Assembly (NCBI GenBank): GCA_947491985.1
Contig: CANLLR010000002.1
Location: 94,289 to 158,288 of the forward strand
Direction of reading: 5' to 3'
From: Flavobacteriaceae bacterium
GTDB taxonomy: Bacteria > Bacteroidota > Bacteroidia > Flavobacteriales > Flavobacteriaceae
Length of the DNA stretch: 64,000 bases
Part shown: piece by piece, positions 54,151-62,898 of the stretch
Layout of the letters: every line of letters starts with the position of its first letter
Numbering within the stretch: the stretch's first letter is position 1
The notes under the pieces: generated by a model
Told to the model about the DNA's origin: nothing
The model's database searches: none
The model's input: the letters and a program-made list of their open reading frames with translations, nothing else
Program-made: the position numbers and the translations under genes

Positions 54151-54633
54151 TTATTCTTTTTCAATTCTAAATCCAACTTCAGAAATGCCTTCTAAATTAG
54201 TTATTCCTACTACTTTACCCGTTTGTCTGTTGGCTTGTTGTATGGAAACTTTGTATGGTCCTTTTAAATTAAACGGAACTTTTTCTTTGTAAAAAAGTTT
54301 GCTTTCTTTCACATCGGTGAAGCCATCGCCTAGTAAAGTGCCGTCGGCTTCAGCCATTTGGTATTCTAAGGTGTCAACGATTGTTTTTTTATTGGGTTGT
54401 TGCATCTTTACTATTAAAAACAAATTGTTGAACGGATAGTCGTTATTGTCGCGAATGGTGACAAACAAATTATACTTTTTTGCTGCGTCCAATTGGGGCA
54501 AATTAAAAGCGATGATGCTGTCTTTGTGCCACGAATTTCCAACCGATTTGTACTCGTCAAAAACCCTTTCTTTGTCACACGAAACAACGAATAATGCTAC
54601 TAAAAGAAACAGTAAGCTATTTTTTATCTTCAT
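54151..54633 (-). CDS. gldH: Gliding motility lipoprotein GldH
   Basis: This 160-residue lipoprotein (VVSC, Cys19) shows the GldH sequence pattern: CDKERVFDEYKSVGNSWHKD, FNLPQLDAAKKYNLFVTIRD, and DGFTDVKESKLFYKEKVPF. GldH is required for gliding of Flavobacterium johnsoniae and works with the Gld lipoproteins at the cell envelope. The start overlaps the end of ricT by 17 bp, and PBP1A follows at once. The presence of gldH together with T9SS sorting domains elsewhere in the window implies a working gliding/type IX system. Confidence 0.93.
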   Translation of the reverse strand: MKIKNSLLFLLVALFVVSCDKERVFDEYKSVGNSWHKDSIIAFNLPQLDAAKKYNLFVTIRDNNDYPFNNLFLIVKMQQPNKKTIVDTLEYQMAEADGTLLGDGFTDVKESKLFYKEKVPFNLKGPYKVSIQQANRQTGKVVGITNLEGISEVGFRIEKE

Positions 54634-55924
54634 TCTTTTTAATAATTATAGGTCTTTTTGCAGGTTGATTTTGCTGCGTCTCAGGTTGATTCGGTTTGTT
54701 GCGTTCGCCTCCGCCTCGGTTTTGCTGGTTCGGCTTTTGTCCTTGATTTTGTCCTTGAATTGGCTTAGGTCTGTTTGCTTGCGCTTCGGCTGAATTGGAA
54801 ACTTTGCTTTTGTTTTTGCTTTTCTTCTTTTTGGGTTGATCAAAACGTGTAAGACTTTCTTGACCCATAGCGTTATTGAAATTGGTTTCAGGCTCTTGAA
54901 CAATTTCGATAGCGAAATCTTCTAGGGAACTTACCCGCTTTTTTTCTTTATTTACAGCAATAATTTCTTTTACTTGTTCAATTTTCAACACGTGCCAATT
55001 AGCGAAATTATTGGTGTAAGCAAACCACATTAATCCTTTAAAAATGTCTTGTTTTTGACAAATCGCATCACCACTTTCGGTCATTAATTTGGTGTCAAAA
55101 TCGGGAAAATCTTTTAAAGCATCGAGATAGGTATCGAGTTCGTAGTTCAAACAACATTTTAATTTGCCACATTGTCCCGCTAATTTCTGCGGATTCAACG
55201 ATAATTGTTGGTAACGCGCTGCGGAGGTATTTACACTTCTAAAATCGGTTAACCAAGTCGAACAGCACAATTCTCTTCCACACGAACCGATACCACCCAA
55301 ACGGGAAGCTTCTTGGCGAAAACCCACTTGTTTCATTTCGATTCTGGTTTTGAAAACCTGAGCAAATTCTTTAATCAACTGACGAAAATCGACGCGATCG
55401 TTGGCCGTGTAATAAAAGATAGCTTTCGATCCATCACCTTGAAATTCGATGTCTGAAATTTTCATTTCTAGTTTTAAAGCAATCGCAATTTCGCGTGCTT
55501 TTACTTTTAAAGGCTCTTCTTTATCGCGGGCATCGCTCCAAATATCGATATCTTTTTGGGATGCTTTTCTATAAATTTTGGCAACTTCGCTGCTTTTGTG
55601 ATCGACGCCTTTTTTCTTCATTTGAATTTTAACCAACTCGCCGGTTAGCGTTACAATTCCGACATCATGGCCTGGTGACGCTTCCGTTGCAACGATGTCG
55701 CCAATGCTTAAAGTAAGTTTTTCGGTATTGCGATAAAATTCTTTTCGTCCGTTTTTAAAACGCACTTCAACGCAATCAAAAGGAGCTTCACCTGAAGGTA
55801 AATTCATGTTCGCCAACCAATCAAAAACAGTTAATTTATTGCAGCTATCGGTGCCGCAAGTCCCATTATTTTTACAACCCTTTGGTGCACTACCATCAGC
55901 AGTTGAACAACTTTGACATGACAT
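54617..55924 (-). CDS. ricT: RicT/PSP1-domain protein (YaaT family)
   Basis: The protein is 435 residues from the ATG at 55924 (MSCQSCS). The N-terminus is cysteine-rich (CQSCS, CKNNGTCGTDSC), a PSP1 domain follows (about 60-290, with RELCCSTWLTDFRSV and GQCGKLKCCLNYELD), and the tail is a low-complexity Lys, Asn, Gln and Pro region (about 360-435). RicT belongs to an iron-sulfur complex that affects RNA processing in Firmicutes; its role in Bacteroidota is unknown. An in-frame ATG at 55954 would add ten residues not typical of the family. Confidence 0.88.
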   Translation of the reverse strand: MSCQSCSTADGSAPKGCKNNGTCGTDSCNKLTVFDWLANMNLPSGEAPFDCVEVRFKNGRKEFYRNTEKLTLSIGDIVATEASPGHDVGIVTLTGELVKIQMKKKGVDHKSSEVAKIYRKASQKDIDIWSDARDKEEPLKVKAREIAIALKLEMKISDIEFQGDGSKAIFYYTANDRVDFRQLIKEFAQVFKTRIEMKQVGFRQEASRLGGIGSCGRELCCSTWLTDFRSVNTSAARYQQLSLNPQKLAGQCGKLKCCLNYELDTYLDALKDFPDFDTKLMTESGDAICQKQDIFKGLMWFAYTNNFANWHVLKIEQVKEIIAVNKEKKRVSSLEDFAIEIVQEPETNFNNAMGQESLTRFDQPKKKKSKNKSKVSNSAEAQANRPKPIQGQNQGQKPNQQNRGGGERNKPNQPETQQNQPAKRPIIIKKNEDKK

Positions 55925-56010
55925 AAATATAGGAGTGATGTTGCATGAAAGCAACTTAAGTTCATAAAACGATTAATTGGTAAAGATAGTATTTTTAAAA
56001 AATAAATTCC

Positions 56011-56057
56011 AATAAAAAAACCCCAAAATCCAATCGCTATGTGGGTCGGATTTTGGG
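56011..56057 (-). terminator. Terminator of trhO
   Basis: CCCAAAATCC (56022-56031) pairs perfectly with GGATTTTGGG (56048-56057). On the minus strand the hairpin is followed by a T-run (complement of 56014-56020). It lies 20 bp past the trhO stop. Confidence 0.82.
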
Positions 56058-56076
56058 ATGTTAAAAGGTTACTTTT

Positions 56077-57435
56077 TTACGATAAAACCGTATACAATTT
56101 ATCAGATAAACGAATTCGGAAAGGCACTTCAAAAGTAACTTTTTCGCCTTTTTTTGCGGTTGTATTTTCGGTTCCGTTGACCAGCATTTTTTGTAAAATA
56201 AATTCTTCATTTCCGGTTGTTGGTCCTGAAATCAGAATCGTATCACCAACGTTCAATTCATGATTTTCGATGATAAAAAGTCCAACATGGGCTTTTACAT
56301 AATAATGTTCGGCTTTGCCTAGAAGTATTTTTTTGACTTTTATTTTTTGACGAATATCCGAAGGTTTTCGCGCTACCGCTACCGCAACACCCGACAGTTC
56401 GCCCGAGTGTTTGAACTTTAAATTTTCTGATTTTCCTTTGCGGAAGACTTTGTTGCCGACTTGTTTTCCGCGTCGTAATTTCACTTGATCGACGAGTGAC
56501 ATTTGTATGATTTCTTGACATTCGCTAGAACAACAATTTTCCATCACCACTTTACACTCATCGCATTGAATGAACAACAAATGGCAACCCTCATTTTCAC
56601 AATTGGTGTGATTGTCGCAAGGTTTTCCGCATTGGTGGCATTGCGAAACGATGTCATCGGTAATGCGTTCACCCAAACGATGATCGAACACGAAGTTCTT
56701 ACCTATAAATTTACTTTCTAAATTTTCTTCTTTGATTTGCTTGGCATAATTGATGATGCCGCCTTCAAGTTGGAACACGTTTTTAAATCCCTGGTGTTTG
56801 AAATAGGCTGACGCTTTTTCACATCGAATGCCACCCGTACAATACATTACCAAGTTTTTATCTTCTTTATGGTTTTTTAATTGCTCGTTGATGATGGGTA
56901 AGCTTTCTCTAAATGTTTCTACATCGGGCGTAATGGCACCTTTAAAATGACCAATTTCACTCTCGTAATGGTTTCTAAAATCGACTACAATCGTATTCGG
57001 GTCTTCTAAAATTTGATTGAATTCAGCCGCTTTCAAATGCCCACCAATATTAGTAATATCGAAAGTATCGTCGTTTAATCCGTCGGCTACAATTTTATCG
57101 CGGACCTTTACGGTGAGTTTCAAAAACGAATAATCGTCTTGTTCGACTGCGACATTTAGGCGAATGTCTCTTATGAAATCATACGCTTGTAAGGTTTCGC
57201 GAAAAGCTTCAAAATTTTCGGCTGGTACACTCATTTGAGCGTTGATTCCTTCTTTGGCGACATACGTTCGGCCAAGCGCGTCGAGTGCATTCCAGGCTAC
57301 AAATAAGTTGTCGCGAAATTGTTTGGGATCTTCAATTTTGGCATACGCATAGAAAGACAACGTAAGACGTTGTTTGCCGGCTTGTTCAATAAGTTCGGCT
57401 CTTTCTTCTGCGCTTAAGGTGTTATACAGTTGCAT
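56077..57435 (-). CDS. trhO: tRNA uridine(34) hydroxylase, rhodanese-type, with zinc-binding and C-terminal extensions
   Basis: The enzyme makes 5-hydroxyuridine at the wobble position of some tRNAs using O2. The 452-residue protein has an N-terminal ferredoxin-like domain (about 1-115) and a rhodanese domain with the active cysteine in MYCTGGIRCEKAS (Cys199). It has a cysteine cluster (CHQCGKPC, then CENEGCHLLFIQCDEC, about 265-310) and a further beta-rich C-terminal domain (about 340-452, GDTILISGPTTGNEEF). E. coli TrhO is about 350 residues; the extra domain is reminiscent of peptidase U32-associated or translation-factor barrels. Confidence 0.9.
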   Translation of the reverse strand: MQLYNTLSAEERAELIEQAGKQRLTLSFYAYAKIEDPKQFRDNLFVAWNALDALGRTYVAKEGINAQMSVPAENFEAFRETLQAYDFIRDIRLNVAVEQDDYSFLKLTVKVRDKIVADGLNDDTFDITNIGGHLKAAEFNQILEDPNTIVVDFRNHYESEIGHFKGAITPDVETFRESLPIINEQLKNHKEDKNLVMYCTGGIRCEKASAYFKHQGFKNVFQLEGGIINYAKQIKEENLESKFIGKNFVFDHRLGERITDDIVSQCHQCGKPCDNHTNCENEGCHLLFIQCDECKVVMENCCSSECQEIIQMSLVDQVKLRRGKQVGNKVFRKGKSENLKFKHSGELSGVAVAVARKPSDIRQKIKVKKILLGKAEHYYVKAHVGLFIIENHELNVGDTILISGPTTGNEEFILQKMLVNGTENTTAKKGEKVTFEVPFRIRLSDKLYTVLS

Positions 57436-57491
57436 GCTATAAACGTTTAAGTGAGAATTATGTGTTGAACTCTAGATGGAAGAATTCGGTG

Positions 57492-57499
57492 CAAATGTA
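57492..57499 (-). promoter_or_regulatory. Possible -7 box of trhO
   Basis: CAAATGTA reads TACATTTG on the minus strand, a full TAnnTTTG match 57 bp before the ATG; no clear -33 TTG precedes it. Confidence 0.35.
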
Positions 57500-57532
57500 A
57501 TTTGAAAATTTGAAAATGTGTTGATTTGAAAA

Positions 57533-57571
57533 TAAAAAGTCTTCCAAAAATTACGTTTTAAAAGACTTTAA
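57533..57571 (-). terminator. Terminator of the bacilliredoxin gene
   Basis: AAAGTCTT (57537-57544) pairs with AAGACTTT (57562-57569), and inner AAAA/TTTT segments extend the stem. The T-run on the minus strand comes after the hairpin for leftward transcription. Confidence 0.65.
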
Positions 57572-57590
57572 ATTGAAAAGCAAAAGTTTT

Positions 57591-58001
57591 TTAACAGAAT
57601 TCTGCGTAAGCGTCTTTCAAGTTTTCTGCAATCATTTCAGCCGGACGACCTTCAATGTGATGACGTTCTAGCATGTGAACCAATTCGCCATTTTTGAACA
57701 ATGCCATACTTGGTGAAGAAGGAGGAAAAGGAAACATTTCTTCTCTTGCTGCATCAACGGCTTCTTTATCAACTCCAGCAAAAACGGTCACCAAATGATC
57801 AGGTTTTTTGGCACCGTCCAAGCTCATTTTGGCTCCTGGGCGTGCGTTTCTTGCAGCACATCCGCAAACAGAATTCACCACTACCAATGTGGTTCCTTCT
57901 GCTTTGATGGCATTTTTTACGTCTGCTGCATTGTATAAATCTTGAAAACCAGCATTAGAAAGTTCTGCTCTCATTGGTTTTACCATTTCTTCTGGATACA
58001 T
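57591..58001 (-). CDS. Bacilliredoxin (BrxA/BrxB family)
   Basis: This 136-residue thioredoxin-fold protein has the CGC active site in [16 protein letters not shown] (Cys46, Gly47, Cys48). Bacilliredoxins remove bacillithiol from protein cysteines after oxidative stress; bacillithiol is known in some Bacteroidota as well as in Firmicutes. The Asp/Glu-rich helices and [20 protein letters not shown] further identify the family. The gene is monocistronic. Confidence 0.93.
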   Translation of the reverse strand: MYPEEMVKPMRAELSNAGFQDLYNAADVKNAIKAEGTTLVVVNSVCGCAARNARPGAKMSLDGAKKPDHLVTVFAGVDKEAVDAAREEMFPFPPSSPSMALFKNGELVHMLERHHIEGRPAEMIAENLKDAYAEFC

Positions 58002-58052
58002 AATTATAATTTTAGATTGTAGACTTATGATTTTAGATTTAAAAATCTGCTA

Positions 58053-58060
58053 CAAAGGTA
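58053..58060 (-). promoter_or_regulatory. Possible -7 box of the bacilliredoxin gene
   Basis: CAAAGGTA reads TACCTTTG on the minus strand, a full TAnnTTTG match 52 bp before the ATG. No TTG lies at the right spacing upstream. Confidence 0.4.
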
Positions 58061-58126
58061 AGGAGATTTCTATTTTTATATTTTAAAGAAATGATAAAGA
58101 TTTGTTATTTTTGGATAGATAATTTG

Positions 58127-58281
58127 GGCGTTGCCTAGTTGCAGCAAAAATAGTTTCTGATTCAAAATTTATGAAGCAACTAGGCCGGGCTTTTCGCACA
58201 CGTTTTTTTGCTTCGTTATACTACACAAAAAGAACTCAGACAAATGTTACAACCTGCCTGCCTTAGGCAAGTCCCTAACGC
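58127..58281. repeat. GGGCGTT ... CTAACGC intergenic repeat, family 2
   Basis: The element begins GGGCGTTGCC, contains the inverted repeat GCCTAGTTGC (58133-58142) / GCAACTAGGC (58176-58185) followed by CGGGCTTTTCGC, and ends CCTTAGGCAAGTCCCTAACG. It resembles large repetitive intergenic elements of Flavobacterium. It fills most of the gap between bacilliredoxin and crtY and reaches into the crtY stop codon (58275-58277). Confidence 0.65.
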
Positions 58282-59420
58282 AAACCCATGCTTCTTCCTA
58301 AAAAGGATTTGATAAACAGCCACTTCGGGCATTTCAAAATTACTTGTAAATCTTCTAAAAACGAGGTTTCTTCATCTAAAAACTTAAAAATTAAAGATGG
58401 TTTTCCTTTTTTAAATAAGGATAAAAATACGCTTGAACCCAGATCGTTTCTTCGGTACAATACATCTAAAAAAAGTAGGTCGTAGAACCAAAATTTGTCT
58501 TTTTTGTGGAATTTTCTAAAGTCACTGTCCGAAGCTAAAAACCCAATCAATTGTTTAGACTTTTTGATGGTGTTTTTAAACGTATAACCTGTACTTGCTT
58601 TCGTCCAGCCACCTACAGACCCGATATTGACGATGTTTTTCGAATTGTGTTTCCAAAACGGATACGACGTCATCGGAATGTTGCCTTGTTCTTTTTCTAC
58701 AATTTCATATTCGGAAATGCCGAGTTGTGCGATGTACTTTTCGATTTCATTTTCGTATTCCTCTTTCGGAAGTAAATCGGCTGAAAACAGCGTATATTCT
58801 AATAAGGCTTCGGTGGGAGAAGTCGGCAACACATACATGAAGCGCGTATTGCCTCGTTGTTCGACCGAAAAATCCATGAAAGTCACTTGGTTTTCATTAA
58901 AAACAGCCTCTTTACTTTTGATGAACCAACCAATAAAATGTTGTTGCAGCAACGGATATTTCGATTGACTTTTGACTAATTCGGGCATATAAATAGAGTT
59001 GAAAATTTGGTTGCAGGTAAAACTTTGTGAATCGGTTTTTACGACACAATGTTCCCCCACTTCTTTAAAATCAATTACTTTTTGGTGTAGAAAATGGATG
59101 TTGTTTTGCTTCGAGATTAGGTCGAAAACTAAAGTGTAAAAATCCAACCCGCGCACCATTTTGTAGTGGTACGGAATCAATGTTAAATCACGTTTAAAAT
59201 AGGCATCGGCAAACAAAGCAGAATTCCATTTTTTACTTGCAATAGAAGCAAAAGCATCGTTTTCATCCCAAAAACTCCACGTTCTGTCGTTGGTTTTTTT
59301 TGGATTTTCGTCGATGAGTAGCATGGTCTTATCTTCGAATTTTCTAGACAAAATCATTTCATAAACCGTCATCAATGTCGACAATCCTGAACCGGTAAAA
59401 ATATAATGGTAGTGTTGCAT
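58275..59420 (-). CDS. crtY: Lycopene beta-cyclase, CrtY type
   Basis: The enzyme cyclises lycopene to beta-carotene, a step to the yellow carotenoids of flavobacteria. The 381-residue protein has the FAD/NAD-binding N-terminus (YIFTGSGLSTLMTVYEMIL, then LLIDENPKKTNDRTWSFWDE), the motif FMDFSVEQRGNTRFMYVLPT and MTSYPFWKH, and SVGGWTKASTGYTF in the C-terminal half, all characteristic of CrtY. The other carotenoid genes (crtB, crtI, crtZ) are not nearby. Its stop lies inside a repeat element, so the last few residues could come from the repeat. Confidence 0.92.
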   Translation of the reverse strand: MQHYHYIFTGSGLSTLMTVYEMILSRKFEDKTMLLIDENPKKTNDRTWSFWDENDAFASIASKKWNSALFADAYFKRDLTLIPYHYKMVRGLDFYTLVFDLISKQNNIHFLHQKVIDFKEVGEHCVVKTDSQSFTCNQIFNSIYMPELVKSQSKYPLLQQHFIGWFIKSKEAVFNENQVTFMDFSVEQRGNTRFMYVLPTSPTEALLEYTLFSADLLPKEEYENEIEKYIAQLGISEYEIVEKEQGNIPMTSYPFWKHNSKNIVNIGSVGGWTKASTGYTFKNTIKKSKQLIGFLASDSDFRKFHKKDKFWFYDLLFLDVLYRRNDLGSSVFLSLFKKGKPSLIFKFLDEETSFLEDLQVILKCPKWLFIKSFLGRSMGLR

Positions 59421-59465
59421 GGTTCAAAAATAAGCAATCTAAAGGAAATTGAAATCAAACAAATG

Positions 59466-61517
59466 TTAATCAATATGATATCGAAATCCTAGAAAAACCC
59501 GAATTCCTTGATTTGGTCCATAGGCATAAGTTGGATCAAATGTCAAGCCATAAGGATTATCAGTCGTTGAAATTGCATTTCCACTGTTGTCCAACTGAAC
59601 ATTTTGGTCAAAAGGATCGTTGGAACGAGCAATTATAAAAGGATTTCCACGATTGGGCGTCCAATTCCAAAGGTTTTTTACACCCGAATAAATTTCTAAA
59701 TCATGGATTTTTTTATAGGTAATTTGAATGTTTTGTATGCTAAAAGGTAATGAATATTCGCGTCTTGGATCGAGCCCGCCTAGTAAAGGCAATCGCATGG
59801 AACCCGTTATATTTCCAGTGTAATCAATTGATACAAACCATTTTGGAATTTCGTAGTTAATGGCCCAATTTGCGGTATATTTTTCGGTAAAAAGTGGTGT
59901 AAATTTTCGGTCGTCTTGTTTCGTTTTTGCATCATAAAAACTTGCACCAACGGTTACTTTTAATCCAAAAGGCGTTACCCAATCTAGATTCGTACTTATT
60001 CCGAATATTTTTGAATAACCATTCAAATTATCGTAAACAATTTGATTTTGATTAACATCATAATCGGCAAAAATTCTGTTGGTAAAATACGTCTGCCAAG
60101 CTGAAAATTCTAGATTGACTATGCCAGAATTATTCAAAACATATTTTTTTAAGTAATTTAAATTCAAATTGAATGACGTTTCTGGATTTAAATTTTCGGT
60201 CAAAATAACTTCACGAGCACCCGATAATGCTTGATGGTCTTCGGTAAATAAATTTACAATTCTAAAACCCGTTCCGAAGTTTAGTCGCAAAATATCATTG
60301 GTCGTTGGTTTCCATTTCAAAGCCAATCTTGGTGTAAAAATAGCACCGTGAGCCGAATTATAATCGTATCGTAAACCGGATAGAATACTCGATTTTTTAG
60401 AAAATTGAATTTCATCTTGAGCAAATAGGCTATAAATTTTGGAGTGATTTGATTGATTACTTGCTGGCGTATTATCGTTATAATATTGATATCGAAAAGC
60501 GGCACCAAAAAGCAATGAATGATTTTTTATGTTTTTATCCCAAAGATATTGTCCGAATGCAATTTTTTGATTGGCGAGAAAAAAAGAATTTCCATAAACC
60601 GAATTTTGGTCGTGACCAATTAATGAAAATTGCAGAAACATTTTTTCAAATGTCGGTAACTGATATCTTCCAAGAATTTCCCAACGTGAAGTGTAAATAC
60701 TTTCTCCATATATTTTGCTTCCGCCACGAAACTTTTTATTCCATTGCATTTGTCCTCCCCAACGATTTTCGTATAAATAGCGTGAAACTAAGCTAAATTC
60801 TTTTTTTGATTCTCGGTTGAAATTCCATTTACTAAAAACAGAAACTCGGTTTTGCAACGATATATCTGTAAAATTATCGTTATTGTTGTCAATAGGATTG
60901 TTATAATTGAAATAATTTACACCAATCAACGCATCTAAATTTTTGCCAAAAGATGCTCTGTAACCTAAATCGATATTGTTTTCGAGCCAAGAAGTCGAGA
61001 AAATATCGGCATTAAATTGGGGAACAGTTTTAGGTTTTTTGGTAATAATATTGATTAATCCACCAACAGCTTCGCTACCATAAAGTGTTGATGCAGCACC
61101 TTTTACTATTTCTATTCTGTCAATCATCGAATTAGGGATTCCAGACAAGCCATACACTGTTCCAAGCGCACTCACTATTGGCATTCCGTCAATAGTAACC
61201 ATAGTATACGGGCCGTCAAGGCCATTTATTCTGATATCTCCAGTATTACATACATTACAGTTATTTTGTGGTCGTAAGCCATTTACGTTTTGCAAAGCAT
61301 CAAAAATATTGCTACTTGGATTTTGCTTTAAAAAAGTTGTTGTAATGACTTCAACTGGAACAGGATTTTCTAATCGTTTCACTGCTTTTAAAGTTCCTGA
61401 AACGACTACTTCATCTAGTTGTAATTCTTTTTTTTCTTTTTTTGATATTGTATCAATAGAAGTTTGAGCAAATGAAGAAAGAGAGAAAATATAGAGTAAG
61501 AATATTATTTTTTTCAT
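59466..61517 (-). CDS. TonB-dependent outer-membrane receptor with CxxC plug motif
   Basis: The protein is 683 residues: signal peptide (1-18), TonB-box-like segment (LQLDEVVVSG, 33-42), plug domain (about 45-160) and a 22-strand-type barrel ending in GFRYHID. The plug contains NNCNVCNTGDIRING (Cys87, Cys90), a pattern shared with the HmuR-like receptor group. No carboxypeptidase-type N-terminal domain and no SusD gene follow, so a metal complex or heme is likelier than a glycan. Genes upstream (CobW GTPase, MerC-like) suggest metal. It has its own promoter at 61538-61569. Confidence 0.9.
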   Translation of the reverse strand: MKKIIFLLYIFSLSSFAQTSIDTISKKEKKELQLDEVVVSGTLKAVKRLENPVPVEVITTTFLKQNPSSNIFDALQNVNGLRPQNNCNVCNTGDIRINGLDGPYTMVTIDGMPIVSALGTVYGLSGIPNSMIDRIEIVKGAASTLYGSEAVGGLINIITKKPKTVPQFNADIFSTSWLENNIDLGYRASFGKNLDALIGVNYFNYNNPIDNNNDNFTDISLQNRVSVFSKWNFNRESKKEFSLVSRYLYENRWGGQMQWNKKFRGGSKIYGESIYTSRWEILGRYQLPTFEKMFLQFSLIGHDQNSVYGNSFFLANQKIAFGQYLWDKNIKNHSLLFGAAFRYQYYNDNTPASNQSNHSKIYSLFAQDEIQFSKKSSILSGLRYDYNSAHGAIFTPRLALKWKPTTNDILRLNFGTGFRIVNLFTEDHQALSGAREVILTENLNPETSFNLNLNYLKKYVLNNSGIVNLEFSAWQTYFTNRIFADYDVNQNQIVYDNLNGYSKIFGISTNLDWVTPFGLKVTVGASFYDAKTKQDDRKFTPLFTEKYTANWAINYEIPKWFVSIDYTGNITGSMRLPLLGGLDPRREYSLPFSIQNIQITYKKIHDLEIYSGVKNLWNWTPNRGNPFIIARSNDPFDQNVQLDNSGNAISTTDNPYGLTFDPTYAYGPNQGIRVFLGFRYHID

Positions 61518-61537
61518 TTATAAATAAAAAATTTAGA

Positions 61538-61569
61538 CAAAACTAAAAATTAATTTTCATTAATACAAA
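61538..61569 (-). promoter_or_regulatory. Promoter of the TonB receptor gene
   Basis: On the minus strand TTTG (complement of 61566-61569) and TAGTTTTG (complement of 61538-61545) are 20 bp apart, a full consensus. Transcription near 61531 leaves about 14 nt to the ATG at 61517. No inverted repeat clearly matching a Zur or Fur box was seen. Confidence 0.65.
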
Positions 61570-61601
61570 TAAAATCGGCTTGCTATATCAACAAGCCGAT
61601 T
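61566..61601 (-). terminator. Terminator of the CobW gene
   Basis: AATCGGCTTG (61573-61582) pairs perfectly with CAAGCCGATT (61592-61601), a 10-bp stem with loop of 9. On the minus strand it is followed by TTTTATTTGTATT. It partly overlaps the -33 region of the receptor promoter. Confidence 0.8.
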
Positions 61602-61631
61602 AATCACTAATTTAACCAAAAATAAAGTGAT

Positions 61632-62870
61632 TTAGTCGTGAAAAACGGCACGACCATTACTATTTTCGTAAAACTGTTTTGGAACTGGGAATGGGTCTTT
61701 ATTAGAGAAAAATCCATCATGTAAGTCCATAAGCTCGTCAGCTGTGCAAATGGTACTTTCGAGTTGCTTTCTAATTTCGGCTTCATTCATCTTAATTCCA
61801 ATAAAGACTAATTCGTTTAATCTATCGCCAAAATCTAATGACCAACGTTCTTCAATAATGTCTTGATTGTCTACAAAATTTTGAAACTTTATACGTTCAG
61901 AAAACGGCATGCTTGCCCACCAAACTCCAGCACCTTCTGATTTTATTGAGCCACCAGCTTGAGACCAGTTTAGGGCTTGATCGGGTCTGGAAGCAATCCA
62001 AAAAAGTCCTTTACTTCTGATAATAGTGGTTGGAAAATTGGAAATAAATTCCCAAAAACGATACGGATTAAATGGGCGATGATCTCTAAAAACAAACGAC
62101 GTTATGCCATATTCCTCGGTTTCAGGAGTATGAATTCCTTCTAGTTCTTGTATCCAACCAGCTGAAACTTCAGCTTCTTCATAATTAAATAAACCTGTAT
62201 TGATAATTTCCTTAGGTTGAATTCTTCCCATTTCTGAATGGATAATTTTGGCAACAGGATTTAATTTTTTTATTGATGCTTCAAGTAATTTTAATTCAGT
62301 TTTGGTAACTAAATCGGTCTTGTTTAAAACAATGACATTGGCAAATTCTATCTGGTCAACCAAAAGGTTTACAATAGTTCTTTCGTCATTTTCTATGTCG
62401 GAAGCTTTTATATCTTTCAACGTTTGGGCACTACCAAAATCTTTGAAAAAGTTAAAAGCGTCAACAACAGTAACCATGGTGTCGATATAGCTAAAACGTG
62501 ATAAATCGATATTTTCTTCTTCGTTTACAAAAGTGAACGTTTGAGCAACGGGAATAGGTTCAGATATTCCAGTACTTTCAATAAGTAAATAATCAAAACG
62601 GTTTTCTTTTGCTAGTTTTTCAACCTCAAGCATTAAATCTTCACGCAGTGTGCAACAAATGCATCCGTTGCTCATTTCTACTAATTTCTCTTCGGTTCTA
62701 GACAAAGTGTTTTCGGCTTTCACTAAATTGGCATCAATATTTACTTCGCTCATGTCGTTTACAATGACGGCAACTTTTAATCCTTCTTTGTTATGAAGAA
62801 TATGATTGAGTAAAGTGGTTTTTCCGGCACCAAGAAAACCTGATAAGACGGTTACGGGGAGTTTTTTCAT
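61632..62870 (-). CDS. CobW/COG0523-family GTPase (metal chaperone type)
   Basis: This 412-residue G3E GTPase has Walker [10 protein letters not shown] (11-19), the metal-binding motif GCICC (69-73), the NKTD guanine-specificity motif and a C-terminal CobW domain (about 290-400, with GFFSNKDPF near the end). COG0523 proteins hand metals, often zinc under zinc limitation, to target enzymes or take part in cobalamin synthesis. No cobalamin genes are present, and the neighbours (metallophosphoesterase, MerC-like, TonB receptor) favour zinc or another transition metal. The His-rich loop of some homologues is absent. Confidence 0.92.
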   Translation of the reverse strand: MKKLPVTVLSGFLGAGKTTLLNHILHNKEGLKVAVIVNDMSEVNIDANLVKAENTLSRTEEKLVEMSNGCICCTLREDLMLEVEKLAKENRFDYLLIESTGISEPIPVAQTFTFVNEEENIDLSRFSYIDTMVTVVDAFNFFKDFGSAQTLKDIKASDIENDERTIVNLLVDQIEFANVIVLNKTDLVTKTELKLLEASIKKLNPVAKIIHSEMGRIQPKEIINTGLFNYEEAEVSAGWIQELEGIHTPETEEYGITSFVFRDHRPFNPYRFWEFISNFPTTIIRSKGLFWIASRPDQALNWSQAGGSIKSEGAGVWWASMPFSERIKFQNFVDNQDIIEERWSLDFGDRLNELVFIGIKMNEAEIRKQLESTICTADELMDLHDGFFSNKDPFPVPKQFYENSNGRAVFHD

Positions 62871-62898
62871 TGTTGAATGTTTTTTCTTTTGAATTTTA

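Noticed and set aside
61518..61631. Zur or Fur operator in front of the TonB receptor
   Set aside because: The only strong palindrome here is the CobW terminator hairpin; no recognisable metal-regulator box could be supported.
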